A stretch of DNA of 46,546 bases from Clostridiales bacterium (GCA_022800315.1 JAAWQC010000019.1:1-46546); one strand, 5' to 3'; positions 33,815 to 43,065 are shown, counted from the stretch's first letter. Made by a program: numbers and translations. Notes: generated by a model not told the origin, from the letters alone.

Positions 33815-35017
33815 ATGAAAATAGCGTTGTTCGGCGGGGCGTTCGACCCTATTCACAACGGTCATCTCCGCCTGGCGCGGGAGTTTGCCCGCCGTCTCCA
33901 TTTTGACCGGGTGCTGCTGATGCCCACCTATGTGCCGCCCCACAAGCTGCGGGCGGATATGGCTCCAGCGGAAGACCGGCTGGCCATGTGCCGGCTGGCG
34001 GTGGCGGACGACCCCCTTTTTGAGGTATCCGATCAGGAGATTGCGCGGGGAGGGGCCAGCTTTACGGCGGATACGCTGGATACGCTGGCGGCCGAGCGGC
34101 CCAGCGGCGACTGGGCCCTGATTACGGGGGCGGATATGTTCCTCACCCTGGGGACATGGCATCGTTTTTCGGATATCGCCCGGCGAGTCCTACTCTGTAC
34201 CGCCCCCCGCCCGCCCCATGGAAGAGAAGAGCTGGAGGCTTATGCCGGGACGCTGCGGCGGCAGGGCGCGCGCTGCGCGGTGGAAGCGATCCCGCCCCGG
34301 GATATTTCTTCCACCGCTGTGCGGCGGGCCATCGGGGAAGGAAAACCGCTGGACGGGCTGGTGCCGCCGGCGGTGGCGGGGTATATTCGAGAACGCGGGC
34401 TGTATGTCCGACCACAGGAGATGAAGAAAATGGACCGTGACGAACAATTTATCGAGATTATCCGGGGCCGCCTGAGTGAAAAGCGGTTTCGGCATTCCCT
34501 GGCGGTGGCCGATCAGGCGCAGCGGCTGGCGGAGCTGTACGGTGCCGACCCGAAGAAGGCACGGACGGCGGGTATTCTCCACGATATCCTCAAGGACGCT
34601 GCCCCTGAGGAGCAGTTGCAAATCCTCCATGATTTTGGTATACTGCTAGACAATGTGGAGCAGGGCGCGCGCAAGCTCTGGCACGCTCGGGCGGGAGCCG
34701 TCTTTATCGAGCGCGTACTGGGGGTCGACGACCGGGAGCTGCTCGACGCGGTGCGTTATCACACCACGGCGCGGGCGGGGATGACTCCGCTCGACAGGGT
34801 GCTGTATCTGGCCGATTTCACCTCCGCCGACCGGGATTTCCCCGATGTGGACGTGATCCGCTCGCTGGCGCTGAAGGATGAGCAAGAGGCCATGGCCTAT
34901 GCCCTCGGCTACACCATACGCGAACTGCTCGACAAACAGGAGGCGGTCCATCCCGACACGGTCGCCGCCTATAACGAAACGATGATACGCCGGCGGAAGG
35001 GGAACGAGCCCCGCTGA
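33815..35017 (+). CDS. Fused NadD-YqeK: nicotinate-nucleotide adenylyltransferase plus HD-domain Ap4A hydrolase
   Basis: The 400-residue product joins two genes that are normally separate neighbours. Residues 1-200 are NadD, with GGAFDPIHNGHL (7-18) and ISSTAVRRAI (164-173); it makes deamido-NAD. Residues 206-400 are YqeK, a metal-dependent HD hydrolase of Ap4A, with His227, His256-Asp257 (LHD) and Asp334. The start is the ATG at 33815 after GAGGGGAG. Inside the frame an AGGAG (34416-34420) stands nine bases before ATG34430 (Met206), exactly at the YqeK boundary, so free YqeK could also be made. No stop or frameshift separates the parts. The order nadD-yqeK-LCP-rsfS-leuS is usual for Clostridia. 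Confidence 0.9.
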   Translation: MKIALFGGAFDPIHNGHLRLAREFARRLHFDRVLLMPTYVPPHKLRADMAPAEDRLAMCRLAVADDPLFEVSDQEIARGGASFTADTLDTLAAERPSGDWALITGADMFLTLGTWHRFSDIARRVLLCTAPRPPHGREELEAYAGTLRRQGARCAVEAIPPRDISSTAVRRAIGEGKPLDGLVPPAVAGYIRERGLYVRPQEMKKMDRDEQFIEIIRGRLSEKRFRHSLAVADQAQRLAELYGADPKKARTAGILHDILKDAAPEEQLQILHDFGILLDNVEQGARKLWHARAGAVFIERVLGVDDRELLDAVRYHTTARAGMTPLDRVLYLADFTSADRDFPDVDVIRSLALKDEQEAMAYALGYTIRELLDKQEAVHPDTVAAYNETMIRRRKGNEPR

Positions 35018-35048
35018 CCAGCGTTCCCCAGAAAGGGAGGTGCCACCG

Positions 35049-36380
35049 GTGGCAAAGGACAGACGGGACAACAAGGGCAAACAGCCCCAGCGCCAGGTGA
35101 GCCTGGCGGATAAGGCCGGCGTCGGCCAGTCCGCATCCCCGGCCAAAAAGGGGGCGGCCAGAAAAAAGACCGATAACACTAAGCGAAAGCCCATCGCCAA
35201 AATCATTATCGTCAGCCTGCTGGTAATTCTGGTAGCGGTGACGCTGGGGTTCCTCATCGTGGTGGTCAAATATGTATGGGACACCATGAATCCCAAGGAG
35301 AATAACGCGCCCAAGGTACAGGTGACCTCCTTCGTCTCCACACCGGAGGCGGACCGGGACAAGGTGGCCTATTATCTGGTGGGAGTCCTCGGCGCGGATG
35401 CCGAGAGCAAAAGCGAGATGCTGTCGGTGCTGTGCTGGGACAAACAGAAAAAGACGATCAATATCCTCGAGTTTCCCCAGGATACTTATCTGGGGGACAG
35501 CGAGGATTGGACGGTGCGGTATCTGAGCAATGTCTGGAACAACCCCAAGCCACTCGACTGGTGCGAAACCGACCGCCGGCAGCTGAAGCCGGACGAGATC
35601 AAGGACGGCAAGCACGTCACCTGCGGCACCGACGTGACGCAAAAGCCCGGCTCGCCCCCCGAGCAGCTGATCGACGCGGTCAATCAGCAGTTCGGCCTGC
35701 CGATCGACGATTATTTCCTGTTCCCGCAGGAGGGGTTCGTCAAGCTGGTCAACCTGCTGGGCGGTGTGGATGTATCGCTGGAAGAGGCGATGACGGTGGG
35801 AGAAATCAGCTACGGCACCGGTGTGCAGCCACTGGACGGCGAGGCTGCCCTGTACTATATGAATCAGAAAAAGGACGGCGTGGAAGCGGACCTGGACCGC
35901 ATCGTCCGCCGCCGCAAGGTGATGTCCGCCGTGCTGCAGCGGCTGTTCCGCTCCACGCAGGAGCAGCTGGAGGACGATGTGCTGGGCCCTCTGCAAAAGG
36001 GTTCCACCCCCATCCGCACCTACGGCACCTATCAGGATATGATTGAAATTCTTCTCGGCGGGCAGGCCGCGGAGGAGAAGACGAACGCCCCCGGTATGAA
36101 GGACGTTCCCCTCTCCGCCATCACGGCGTATATCCTGCCGGGCGAGGCAGCCAAGTCGAACGGCCAGTGGTTCTACGGCACCCACAAGGACGATCTGGTG
36201 TCGCTGCTGAACGGATCGTTCCTGCCCTATGCTTCCGCTGTCACAGCGGAAAGCCTCGGGGTCAACGAGCTGGCCAAAACGAAAGCCTCCGACCTGCGGA
36301 TGCAGATATTCTCTGAAATTTCGGTGGAGCAGTCGCTGGACGTGACCATTGCCAGCACCACGGCCGCCCCCGCCGCGTAA
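35049..36380 (+). CDS. Divergent LytR-CpsA-Psr (LCP) family protein
   Basis: LCP enzymes attach glycopolymers to peptidoglycan. The start is the GTG at 35049, eight bases after AAAGGGAGG (another GTG nine bases upstream is too close to the site). The 443-residue product has a basic, Lys-rich cytoplasmic N terminus, one membrane segment (about 51-74) and an extracellular LCP-like domain (about 105-300) with LLGGVDV (236-242) and DLDRIVRRRK (281-290). The usual PRDTYV is PQDTYL (143-148), the LG-DxR start is altered, and the YxRxR block is YYMNQKK. Loss of phosphate-binding arginines suggests changed or lost transferase activity. The C-terminal 140 residues are not recognised and end in a Thr/Ala tail. 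Confidence 0.75.
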   Translation: MAKDRRDNKGKQPQRQVSLADKAGVGQSASPAKKGAARKKTDNTKRKPIAKIIIVSLLVILVAVTLGFLIVVVKYVWDTMNPKENNAPKVQVTSFVSTPEADRDKVAYYLVGVLGADAESKSEMLSVLCWDKQKKTINILEFPQDTYLGDSEDWTVRYLSNVWNNPKPLDWCETDRRQLKPDEIKDGKHVTCGTDVTQKPGSPPEQLIDAVNQQFGLPIDDYFLFPQEGFVKLVNLLGGVDVSLEEAMTVGEISYGTGVQPLDGEAALYYMNQKKDGVEADLDRIVRRRKVMSAVLQRLFRSTQEQLEDDVLGPLQKGSTPIRTYGTYQDMIEILLGGQAAEEKTNAPGMKDVPLSAITAYILPGEAAKSNGQWFYGTHKDDLVSLLNGSFLPYASAVTAESLGVNELAKTKASDLRMQIFSEISVEQSLDVTIASTTAAPAA

Positions 36381-36399
36381 ACAGTGACGAAAGGATCGG

Positions 36400-36771
36400 A
36401 TGCACCGAATGGAATCAAAAGAACTGGCCAAAAGCATTGTCGCCTCGCTGGATAAGCATAAGGGCGAGGATATCCGTGTCATTGGCATCGGCGAGCTGTC
36501 GGTTATCGCCGATTACTTTGTCATCGCCTCGGGCACCAGCTCCACCCAGGTGAAATCTCTGGCGGACTATGTGGAATTCGAGCTGAAAGAACAGGGGGTC
36601 ACCCCCACACGGGTGGAGGGTTACGCCTCTTGCAGCTGGATACTGATTGATTACGGCGACGTGGTGGTCCATGTCTTCACCGAGCAGACCCGGGGCTTCT
36701 ATGACCTGGAACGGCTGTGGAAGGACGGGGTGCAGCTGCCCCTGTCGGAATTCCTGCCGGAAGAGAACTGA
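36400..36771 (+). CDS. rsfS: Ribosome silencing factor RsfS
   Basis: RsfS binds L14 and blocks subunit joining when nutrients are scarce. The 123-residue product has DIRVIGIGELSVIADYFVIASG, VKSLADYVE and YGDVVVHVFTEQTRGFYDLERLW, which are standard for the family. The ATG at 36400 is five bases after AAAGG; the ATG three codons later is too far. It lies 19 bases after the LCP gene and 35 bases before leuS. Confidence 0.96.
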   Translation: MHRMESKELAKSIVASLDKHKGEDIRVIGIGELSVIADYFVIASGTSSTQVKSLADYVEFELKEQGVTPTRVEGYASCSWILIDYGDVVVHVFTEQTRGFYDLERLWKDGVQLPLSEFLPEEN

Positions 36772-36806
36772 GGAAAATCTGAGCTTGAGATGAGGAACTG
36801 ATTGAG

Positions 36807-39221
36807 ATGAAATACGATCCGTCCGCCATAGAAAAGAAATGGCAGAAAATCTGGGACGAGGAGCATACCTTTGCGGCCTCTGACGACACCAGCAAGCCCA
36901 AGTTTTACGCGCTGGTGGAGTTTCCCTATCCCTCGGGACAGGGTTTGCATGTGGGACATCCCCGGCCGTATACCGCGCTGGACACGGTGGCCCGCAAGCG
37001 CCGTCTTCAGGGCTACAACGTGCTGTTTCCCATGGGCTGGGACGCCTTTGGCCTGCCCACCGAGAATTTTGCTATCAAGAACCACATCCATCCCGAGATC
37101 GTGACCAAAAACAACGTGGCCCGCTTTAAGGGCCAGCTGCAGGCGCTGGGCCTGTCCTTCGACTGGGACCGGGAGATCAACACCACCGACCCGGCGTATT
37201 ATAAATGGACCCAGTGGATCTTTCTCCAGCTGTTCAAGCACGGCCTCGCCTACAAAAAGGAGGCGGCGGTCAACTGGTGCAACTCCTGCAAATGTGTGCT
37301 GGCCAACGAAGAGGTCGTGAGCGGCGTGTGCGAACGCTGCGGCGGCGAGGTGGTGCGCAAGGTCAAATCCCAGTGGATGCTGAAAATCACCGCTTACGCC
37401 CAGCGTCTGATCGACGATCTGGCGCTGGTGGAATATCCCGACCGGGTGCGGGCCTCCCAGGTCCACTGGATCGGCCGCTCCACCGGAGCGCAGGTCCGGT
37501 TCGAAACCACCGCCGGCGATCCGGTGGAAATCTATACCACCCGGCCCGATACTCTGTTCGGCGCCACCTACATGGTCATGTCCCCCGAGCATCCCCTGGT
37601 GGAAAAGTGGAAGGGGGAGCGCCTGGACAATCCCGACGAGGTGTCCGCCTATCAGGAAACCGCTGCCCGTAAATCCGATTTCGAGCGCACCGAGGTGGCC
37701 AAGGACAAGACCGGCGTCCGCCTGCAGGGCGTCAGCGCCATCAATCCGGTGAACGGGAAGGAAATCCCTATCTTCATCTCCGACTACGTGCTGACCTCCT
37801 ACGGCACCGGCGCCATCATGGCGGTGCCGGGCCACGATACCCGCGACTGGGATTTCGCGAAGAAATTCGATCTCCCCATCGTGGAGGTGGTGAAGGGCGG
37901 CGACGTCCAGCGCGAGGCCTTCACCGACTGCGAAACCGGCGTGATGGTCAACTCCGGTTTCCTGGACGGGCTGAGCGTCGAGCAGGCGAAGGAGAAGATC
38001 ACCGCCTTCCTGACCGAAAAAGGGATCGGGGAGAGCAAGGTCAACTTCAAGCTGCGGGACTGGGTTTTCTCCCGTCAGCGGTACTGGGGCGAACCCATCC
38101 CGATCATCGAGTGCCCCCACTGCGGTTTTGTGCCGGTACCCGAGGACCAGCTGCCGGTGCGCCTGCCCCGCGTGGACAGCTACGAGCCCACCGACAACGG
38201 CGAGTCGCCTCTGGCGGCGATGACCGACTGGGTCAATGTGCCCTGCCCCCACTGCGGCGCCCCCGCCAAGCGGGAGACCGACACCATGCCTCAGTGGGCC
38301 GGTTCCTCCTGGTACTATCTGCGGTACGCCGATCCGCATAACAGCGAGGCGCCCGCCTCCCCCGACAAGCTGAAATACTGGACGCCGGTGGACTGGTACA
38401 ACGGCGGTATGGAGCATACCACCCTGCACCTGCTGTACAGCCGGTTCTGGCATAAATTCCTGTTCGACATCGGCGTGGTGCCCACCCCGGAACCCTATAA
38501 AAAACGCACCAGCCACGGCATGATTCTGGGTGAGAACGGGGAGAAGATGTCCAAATCCCGCGGCAACGTGGTCAATCCCGATGATATTATCGGCGAATTC
38601 GGCGCGGACACCATGCGGGTATACGAGATGTTTATCGGCGACTTTGAAAAAGCCGCCCCCTGGTCCACCTCCAGCGTCCGCGGCAGCCGCCGCTTTCTGG
38701 ACCGCGTGTGGGCCATGCACGAGCGGCTGGCTTCCGGCGACGGTGTCCGCGCCGCGCTGGAGGGGCCGGTGCATCGCACCATCCGCAAGGTGGGGGACGA
38801 TATCGAGAATTTGAAGTTTAACACCGCCGTGGCGGCCCTGATGGCGCTGGTCAACGATCTGACCGCCGCTGGCGGCCCCACCCGGGAGGAATACCGCGTC
38901 TTGCTCATCCTGCTCAACCCCTTCGCCCCCCATATGACCGAGGAGCTGTGGGAACGTTGCGGCTACGGCGGCCAACTGGCCCATACCCAGTGGCCCTCCT
39001 TCGACGAGAGCAAGTGCCGGGAGGAAACGGTGGAGATCGTCGTGCAGGTGAACGGTAAAATCCGCTGCCGTATGAATGTGGCGGCCGACGCTCCTGCCCC
39101 CGAGGTGCTGGCGGCGGCCAAGGCGGACGAAAAAATTGCCCCCGCGCTGGAGGGCATGACCCTGGTCAAAGAGCTGTATGTGCCGGGCAAGCTGGTCAAT
39201 CTGGTGGTCAAACCCGCCTGA
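36807..39221 (+). CDS. leuS: Leucyl-tRNA synthetase
   Basis: This class I enzyme charges tRNA-Leu. At 804 residues it has the usual length. The HIGH motif is HVGH (48-51) and KMSKS is at 580-584. The CP1 editing domain lies between (about 220-415, with [16 protein letters not shown]), and a zinc-type knuckle [18 protein letters not shown] is near 157. C-terminal helices end in [13 protein letters not shown]. The ribosome site is weak. Spacing suggests one transcript from nadD-yqeK through leuS. No terminator is evident after it. Confidence 0.97.
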   Translation: MKYDPSAIEKKWQKIWDEEHTFAASDDTSKPKFYALVEFPYPSGQGLHVGHPRPYTALDTVARKRRLQGYNVLFPMGWDAFGLPTENFAIKNHIHPEIVTKNNVARFKGQLQALGLSFDWDREINTTDPAYYKWTQWIFLQLFKHGLAYKKEAAVNWCNSCKCVLANEEVVSGVCERCGGEVVRKVKSQWMLKITAYAQRLIDDLALVEYPDRVRASQVHWIGRSTGAQVRFETTAGDPVEIYTTRPDTLFGATYMVMSPEHPLVEKWKGERLDNPDEVSAYQETAARKSDFERTEVAKDKTGVRLQGVSAINPVNGKEIPIFISDYVLTSYGTGAIMAVPGHDTRDWDFAKKFDLPIVEVVKGGDVQREAFTDCETGVMVNSGFLDGLSVEQAKEKITAFLTEKGIGESKVNFKLRDWVFSRQRYWGEPIPIIECPHCGFVPVPEDQLPVRLPRVDSYEPTDNGESPLAAMTDWVNVPCPHCGAPAKRETDTMPQWAGSSWYYLRYADPHNSEAPASPDKLKYWTPVDWYNGGMEHTTLHLLYSRFWHKFLFDIGVVPTPEPYKKRTSHGMILGENGEKMSKSRGNVVNPDDIIGEFGADTMRVYEMFIGDFEKAAPWSTSSVRGSRRFLDRVWAMHERLASGDGVRAALEGPVHRTIRKVGDDIENLKFNTAVAALMALVNDLTAAGGPTREEYRVLLILLNPFAPHMTEELWERCGYGGQLAHTQWPSFDESKCREETVEIVVQVNGKIRCRMNVAADAPAPEVLAAAKADEKIAPALEGMTLVKELYVPGKLVNLVVKPA

Positions 39222-39283
39222 CGGCCGTGCGGTGATTCCGCCTGAAAATTCCGCCGATACGTGAGTGTTTTAAACGAAACCAC

Positions 39284-39312
39284 TTGACGAAAACGGATGC
39301 AGGCTGTATAAT
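39284..39312 (+). promoter_or_regulatory. Sigma-A-type promoter of rpsU
   Basis: TTGACG (39284-39289), 17 bases, perfect TATAAT (39307-39312), about 60 bases before the rpsU ATG. Confidence 0.88.
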
Positions 39313-39373
39313 GCTATCTGAGTTACCAAAGAATGTTGAGCCCCTGCTGAATGGCGGAGGGAGGGAATAGAGA

Positions 39374-39550
39374 ATGTCAGAAATCCGAGTGAAAGACAAC
39401 GAGTCGTTGGACAGCGCCCTGCGCCGGTGGAAAAAGTCCTGCGCCCGTTCCGGTGTTCTTGCCGAGGTACGCAAGAGAGAGCACTATGAAAAGCCCTCTG
39501 TCAAGCGCAAGAAGAAGTCGGAAGCCGCTCGCAAGAGAAAATTTAAATAA
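39374..39550 (+). CDS. rpsU: 30S ribosomal protein S21
   Basis: The 58-residue, very basic product reads [20 protein letters not shown] and continues with [21 protein letters not shown], the S21 signature; it ends [12 protein letters not shown]. It is part of the small ribosomal subunit near the anti-Shine-Dalgarno region. GGAGGGAATAG precedes the ATG. It has its own promoter and terminator, so it is a single-gene unit. Confidence 0.96.
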   Translation: MSEIRVKDNESLDSALRRWKKSCARSGVLAEVRKREHYEKPSVKRKKKSEAARKRKFK

Positions 39551-39850
39551 GCAACGATAAAGAGGCGAACCGTTACGGTTCGCCTCTTTTGTTATACGGG
39601 GGATAATGGCAGCATTGCTAGCGATAGGGGATAACGGCCGTCGCTGAAAATGAGACAAACTGTACAAAAGAGAGAAAAATCATATATGTGATAAATATAT
39701 ATTTAAAATGTACAATAACAGAGAGAAATATGCTAATCTAGTGATATAGAGCGGTTATCACATTTGTCATGTATGGGGTTGCTTATAACGACTGAAGTAT
39801 GTGGGTGGCCTGTCTTGTCTGTCTGGCATGTTTGAAAGGAGGCAGCGAGT
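39551..39850. other. AT-rich intergenic stretch upstream of a lipoprotein gene
   Basis: After the rpsU terminator, the part from 39655 to 39770 is strikingly AT-rich for this genome. It contains two related copies of TGTACAA-n-AGAGAGAAA (39661-39677 and 39709-39728) and an inverted repeat TGTGATAA/TTATCACA (39687-39694 and 39755-39762). No strong sigma-A promoter could be fixed. No gene is seen. Confidence 0.5.
39559..39595 (+). terminator. Intrinsic terminator of rpsU
   Basis: AAAGAGGCGAACCG pairs with CGGTTCGCCTCTTT around a short loop, then TTGTTAT. Confidence 0.88.
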
Positions 39851-40531
39851 ATGTACAAATCGAGAGCTTACCGGCTGTTGGGGTTTCTGATGGCGGTAAT
39901 GATCACGGGAATGCTGACAGGATGCGGCGGAAAAACGGCGGAGGGGCAATCGGACCCGATACCGGACACACCACTGGCGGAGGACGGAGACTTTACCCAG
40001 GTAGTGTTCCCTTCCGCGAATGACACGGAGGGAATGTCGGCTATGCTCGTCTATGTGGGTGAAAGTCTGGCGGAGATGTATCAGAGCGAAGAGACCGGCT
40101 ATGTTGTCATCGCCGATGTGGTACTGGATACCGGTATAATCGACCATGAAAAGACGCCTGACCAGGTGGTGTCGGTCCTCAGGCTTCGAGAGGTTTTAAA
40201 AGGCGACATGCAGCCGGGCGACCTCATACGGGTTCCTGAAACGGGAATACGCCGCCTGGATGGTTCCGACGTCGCAATTGACGGGGTGCCTCTCTTAAGA
40301 AAGAACATGAGGGTGCTTTTATTTTTAAAACCTCCGTATACCATGAAAAACGGGGAGACGGGGTACAGCATCCGCGGCGTGTATCAGGGAAAGTTTTTCT
40401 TCGATACGGAAGGGATGCTGCACGCCGGCGCGTCGCTGAGCGACGAGGCCCACCAGCAGCTGGAGGACTGTCCCGACGTCATGACGCTGGAAGAGTTCAA
40501 GGCCCTGCTGCCGCTGGAGACGGCGGATTGA
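39851..40531 (+). CDS. Lipoprotein of unknown function
   Basis: The 226-residue product has a lipoprotein signal with lipobox LTGC (Cys25), followed by a Gly/Lys-rich and acidic linker. The mature domain (about 60-215) is mostly beta by pattern, with VVIADVVLDTG, LREVLKGDMQPGDLIRVPE and MRVLLFLKPPYTMKNGETGYSIRGVYQGKF. The alternation of KGD...GDLI and LLFL resembles OB-like or beta-barrel domains of secreted Firmicutes proteins, but I do not recognise a family. AAAGGAGG precedes the ATG and a terminator follows. The unusual AT-rich upstream stretch suggests dedicated regulation. Confidence 0.65.
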   Translation: MYKSRAYRLLGFLMAVMITGMLTGCGGKTAEGQSDPIPDTPLAEDGDFTQVVFPSANDTEGMSAMLVYVGESLAEMYQSEETGYVVIADVVLDTGIIDHEKTPDQVVSVLRLREVLKGDMQPGDLIRVPETGIRRLDGSDVAIDGVPLLRKNMRVLLFLKPPYTMKNGETGYSIRGVYQGKFFFDTEGMLHAGASLSDEAHQQLEDCPDVMTLEEFKALLPLETAD

Positions 40532-40547
40532 TGTAACAATCGGCGGG

Positions 40548-40584
40548 AAAGCCGGTCTTCTTTTATGGAAGGCCGGCTTTTTCC
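40548..40584 (+). terminator. Intrinsic terminator of the lipoprotein gene
   Basis: AAAGCCGGTCTTC pairs with GAAGGCCGGCTTT (one G-T pair) around a seven-base loop, followed by TT and CC. Confidence 0.75.
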
Positions 40585-40599
40585 TGTCAAAAGCCCCCA

Positions 40600-40628
40600 T
40601 TGTGTAAATGGACGGCCCGTGATAAAAT
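40600..40628 (+). promoter_or_regulatory. Sigma-A-type promoter of the yqeG-like gene
   Basis: TTGTGT (40600-40605), 17 bases, TAAAAT (40623-40628), about 36 bases before the ATG. Confidence 0.65.
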
Positions 40629-40664
40629 GGAGGACACGCTGAATTCGTAATAAGGAGTACCGCC

Positions 40665-41174
40665 ATGCTGCTGCCCGACCTGCTGAAAAACCGGATAACC
40701 GATATCACCGCCGATGATCTGCGGGCGCTGGGCATCAGGGGGCTGATGCTGGATGTGGACAACACCCTGGCCATCCACGGCAGCCAGGAGCTGGACCCGG
40801 CGGTAGAGGACTGGCTGCGCCGTATGGGGGAGGCGGGCATCGGCCTGACGGTGGTGTCCAACGCCCTTCCCCGGCGGGTGGCTCCCTTCGCCCGGCGCAT
40901 CGGGCTGGAGCATGTGGCGTTTTCCTGCAAGCCCCTGCCCTTCGGCTACCTCCGGGGGGTAAAGCGGCTGGGGCTGCCCCGCAAGGCCTGCGCCATCGTA
41001 GGCGACCAGACCTTCACCGACGTGATCGGCGGCAAGCTGTGCGGGGTGCGTACTATCCAGCTGTACCCCATCCGGCGGGAACGAAATGCCGTCGCCCGTG
41101 TGAAACGGTGGCTGGAGGGGCATATTCTAAAAGGGTACTACCGCAAACACGGCGATACGCCGCCCAACGAATGA
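40665..41174 (+). CDS. YqeG-family HAD phosphatase
   Basis: The 169-residue product is a small HAD hydrolase of the IIIA group. Motif I is LDVDNTL, motif II TVVSNA, the lysine is in SCKPLPF and the acidic motif is VGDQTFTDVIGG. YqeG-type enzymes in Gram-positives are linked with phosphatidylglycerophosphate or other small phosphates; the substrate here is not known. AAGGAG precedes the ATG. It starts a co-directional set with the endonuclease IV and GNAT genes. Confidence 0.88.
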   Translation: MLLPDLLKNRITDITADDLRALGIRGLMLDVDNTLAIHGSQELDPAVEDWLRRMGEAGIGLTVVSNALPRRVAPFARRIGLEHVAFSCKPLPFGYLRGVKRLGLPRKACAIVGDQTFTDVIGGKLCGVRTIQLYPIRRERNAVARVKRWLEGHILKGYYRKHGDTPPNE

Positions 41175-41192
41175 TACCGGAAAGGAACCAGT

Positions 41193-42062
41193 ATGACGGA
41201 GAACAGAACGGTTTTCGGCCCCGCCGGCAATGGGGACGAATTTTACGCCGCGGGGATGAAGGCGACCATACAGGCCCCCGGCTATCTGCAGGGAAAGGGA
41301 CTCGACGCCTACGAATATCAGTGCGGTCGGGGTGTCCGCATCAGTGAGGATGCCGCCGCCGCATTGGGAGAGAAGGGACGCGTCCACGGCGTCCGCCTGT
41401 CGGTTCACGCCCCCTACTACATCTCCCTCGCCTCAAACGACGAGGAAAAACGGCTGAACAGCGTCAAATACATCACCGACAGCGGCCGGGCGGTATGGGG
41501 CATGGGGGGCAGCCACATCGTGGTGCATCCCGGCGGCCTCAACAAGCGCACCCGCGCCGACGCGGCGGCCCTCGCCTGTGACACCCTCCGCCTCGCCCAG
41601 CAGGCGCTGGACGAGCAGGGGCTTGAAGGGGTCCATATCTGTCCCGAAACCATGGGCAAGATCAACCAGCTGGGCGACCTGGACGAGGTGTTGCTGTTCT
41701 GTGGGGTGGACGAGCGGTTTTTACCCTGTGTGGATTTCGGACACCTAAACAGCCGGACGCTGGGCGGGGTCAATACCCCCGAAGCCTTCGCCGCGGTGCT
41801 TGACGCGGTGGAGAACGCGGTGGGGATGGAGCGGGCCCGCCAGATGCACATCCATTTTTCCAAGATCGAGTATTCCGCCGGCGGGGAGAAGATGCATCTG
41901 ACCTTCGCGGATACGAAATTCGGGCCGGAGCCGGCTCCCCTGATGGAGCTGCTGGCCCGCCGGGGCTATGCCGCCGCCGTGATCTGCGAATCAGCGGGCA
42001 CTCAGGTGAGCGACGCGGCCCATATGAAACAGCTTTACGAGGGGGCGCTGGGCGATGAGTGA
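41193..42062 (+). CDS. Endonuclease IV-family AP endonuclease
   Basis: Endonuclease IV cuts DNA at abasic sites using three zinc ions in a TIM barrel. The 289-residue product has the ligand series in family order: SVHAPY, VVHPGG, CPETMG, DFGHLN, HIHFS and a late CES in place of the usual terminal ETP block. The last change and the missing canonical ending make it a little divergent, so another hydrolase of the xylose-isomerase-like TIM-barrel group remains possible. AAAGGAA precedes the ATG. It overlaps the GNAT gene by eight bases. Confidence 0.85.
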   Translation: MTENRTVFGPAGNGDEFYAAGMKATIQAPGYLQGKGLDAYEYQCGRGVRISEDAAAALGEKGRVHGVRLSVHAPYYISLASNDEEKRLNSVKYITDSGRAVWGMGGSHIVVHPGGLNKRTRADAAALACDTLRLAQQALDEQGLEGVHICPETMGKINQLGDLDEVLLFCGVDERFLPCVDFGHLNSRTLGGVNTPEAFAAVLDAVENAVGMERARQMHIHFSKIEYSAGGEKMHLTFADTKFGPEPAPLMELLARRGYAAAVICESAGTQVSDAAHMKQLYEGALGDE

Positions 42063-42480
42063 ACTGACCGGCCGGGCGGTGATCTCGGACGACTGGACCC
42101 TTTTGCAGATGGACCGGGTGGAGGCGATGCTCCGCACCACCTACTGGGGGGCGGACCTGCCGCGCAGTGTGATGGAAGAAGCGGCCGCCCATTCGCTGTG
42201 CTTCGGGGTCTATCTGGACGGACGGCAGGTCGGGTACGCCCGTGCCGTTACCGATTATACCACCGTGTATTACCTGTGTGACCTGGTGATCGACACTGCT
42301 TACCGCGGACAGGGGCTGGGTAAGGCGTTGGTGGCGTATATCACCAGCGGCGACGGCTTCGACCGGATGCAGGGGCTGCTGGACACGCGGGACGCCCACG
42401 GCCTGTACGCCGCCTTCGGTTTCCGACCCGACGCGGAGCTGATGATGAAGCATCGGGAGCGGCCCCTCGGTGACGGCTGA
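42055..42480 (+). CDS. GNAT-family N-acetyltransferase
   Basis: The 141-residue protein has the acetyl-CoA-binding core LCDLVIDTAYRGQGLGKALV, with R/Q-x-x-G-x-G/A spacing, and a late FGFRPDAELMMKHRE segment. The acceptor substrate cannot be told. Its start overlaps the end of the endonuclease IV gene, so the two are translationally coupled. A terminator follows. Confidence 0.88.
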   Translation: MSELTGRAVISDDWTLLQMDRVEAMLRTTYWGADLPRSVMEEAAAHSLCFGVYLDGRQVGYARAVTDYTTVYYLCDLVIDTAYRGQGLGKALVAYITSGDGFDRMQGLLDTRDAHGLYAAFGFRPDAELMMKHRERPLGDG

Positions 42481-42521
42481 TCTGGAGCATTTAACGAATA
42501 AAATGGCACAGGTTTGGCGGT

Positions 42522-42571
42522 AAAAATGGCGTGGGGACATCGTTGCCGTCCTTGCTCCACGCCATTTTTCC
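42522..42571 (+). terminator. Intrinsic terminator after the GNAT gene
   Basis: AAAAATGGCGTGG pairs with CCACGCCATTTTT, with an inner GGAC/GTCC helix, ending in TTTTT and CC. Confidence 0.85.
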
Positions 42572-42636
42572 TCGCCTTCTTTTATGCTATTCCACCCGCC
42601 AATTGCTCTAACGACACAGGAGAAAGGGAGACCGAT

Positions 42637-43065
42637 ATGAAACGCATACTTATTCTCAACGGCCCGAATCTGAATCTGCTGGGACGGCGGGAGCCGGGCG
42701 TATACGGCGACGACAGCTACGAGGCGGTCTGCGCCCGTATCGCGGCGAAAGCGGAAGAGCTCCATGTCCGGGTGACCTTCGTTCAGTCCAACAGCGAGGG
42801 CGCCCTGATCGACGCCCTCCACGCCGCCATGGACGAACAGGACGGGGTGGTGCTCAACGCGGGCGCGTATACCCACTACAGCTACGCCATCCGGGACGCT
42901 ATCGCGGCGATCAAAATCCCGGTGGTCGAGGTGCATTTGTCCAATATCCACGCCCGGGAGGAATTCCGGCACCACTCGGTGCTGGCGGCGGTGTGCCGGG
43001 GCCAGATCAGCGGCTTCGGCCCCATGAGCTATCTGTTGGGGCTTCAGGCGTTGGCATTGGAATAG
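42637..43065 (+). CDS. aroQ: Type II 3-dehydroquinate dehydratase
   Basis: The enzyme makes 3-dehydroshikimate in the shikimate pathway. The start is the ATG at 42637 after AGGAGAAAGGGAG; the open frame extends upstream through the terminator and is not coding there. The 142-residue product begins MKRILILNGPNLNLLGRREP, has the catalytic Tyr in VYGDDSYE, NSEGALIDALH, NAGAYTHYS and the closing EVHLSNIHAREEFRHHS. The length is typical of the family. It is followed by the M24 peptidase gene after 23 bases, as in many Firmicutes. Confidence 0.97.
   Translation: MKRILILNGPNLNLLGRREPGVYGDDSYEAVCARIAAKAEELHVRVTFVQSNSEGALIDALHAAMDEQDGVVLNAGAYTHYSYAIRDAIAAIKIPVVEVHLSNIHAREEFRHHSVLAAVCRGQISGFGPMSYLLGLQALALE

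Noticed and set aside
36699-38984. A 761-residue minus-strand open frame
   Set aside because: It is the antisense of leuS, which has HVGH and KMSKS in the plus frame.
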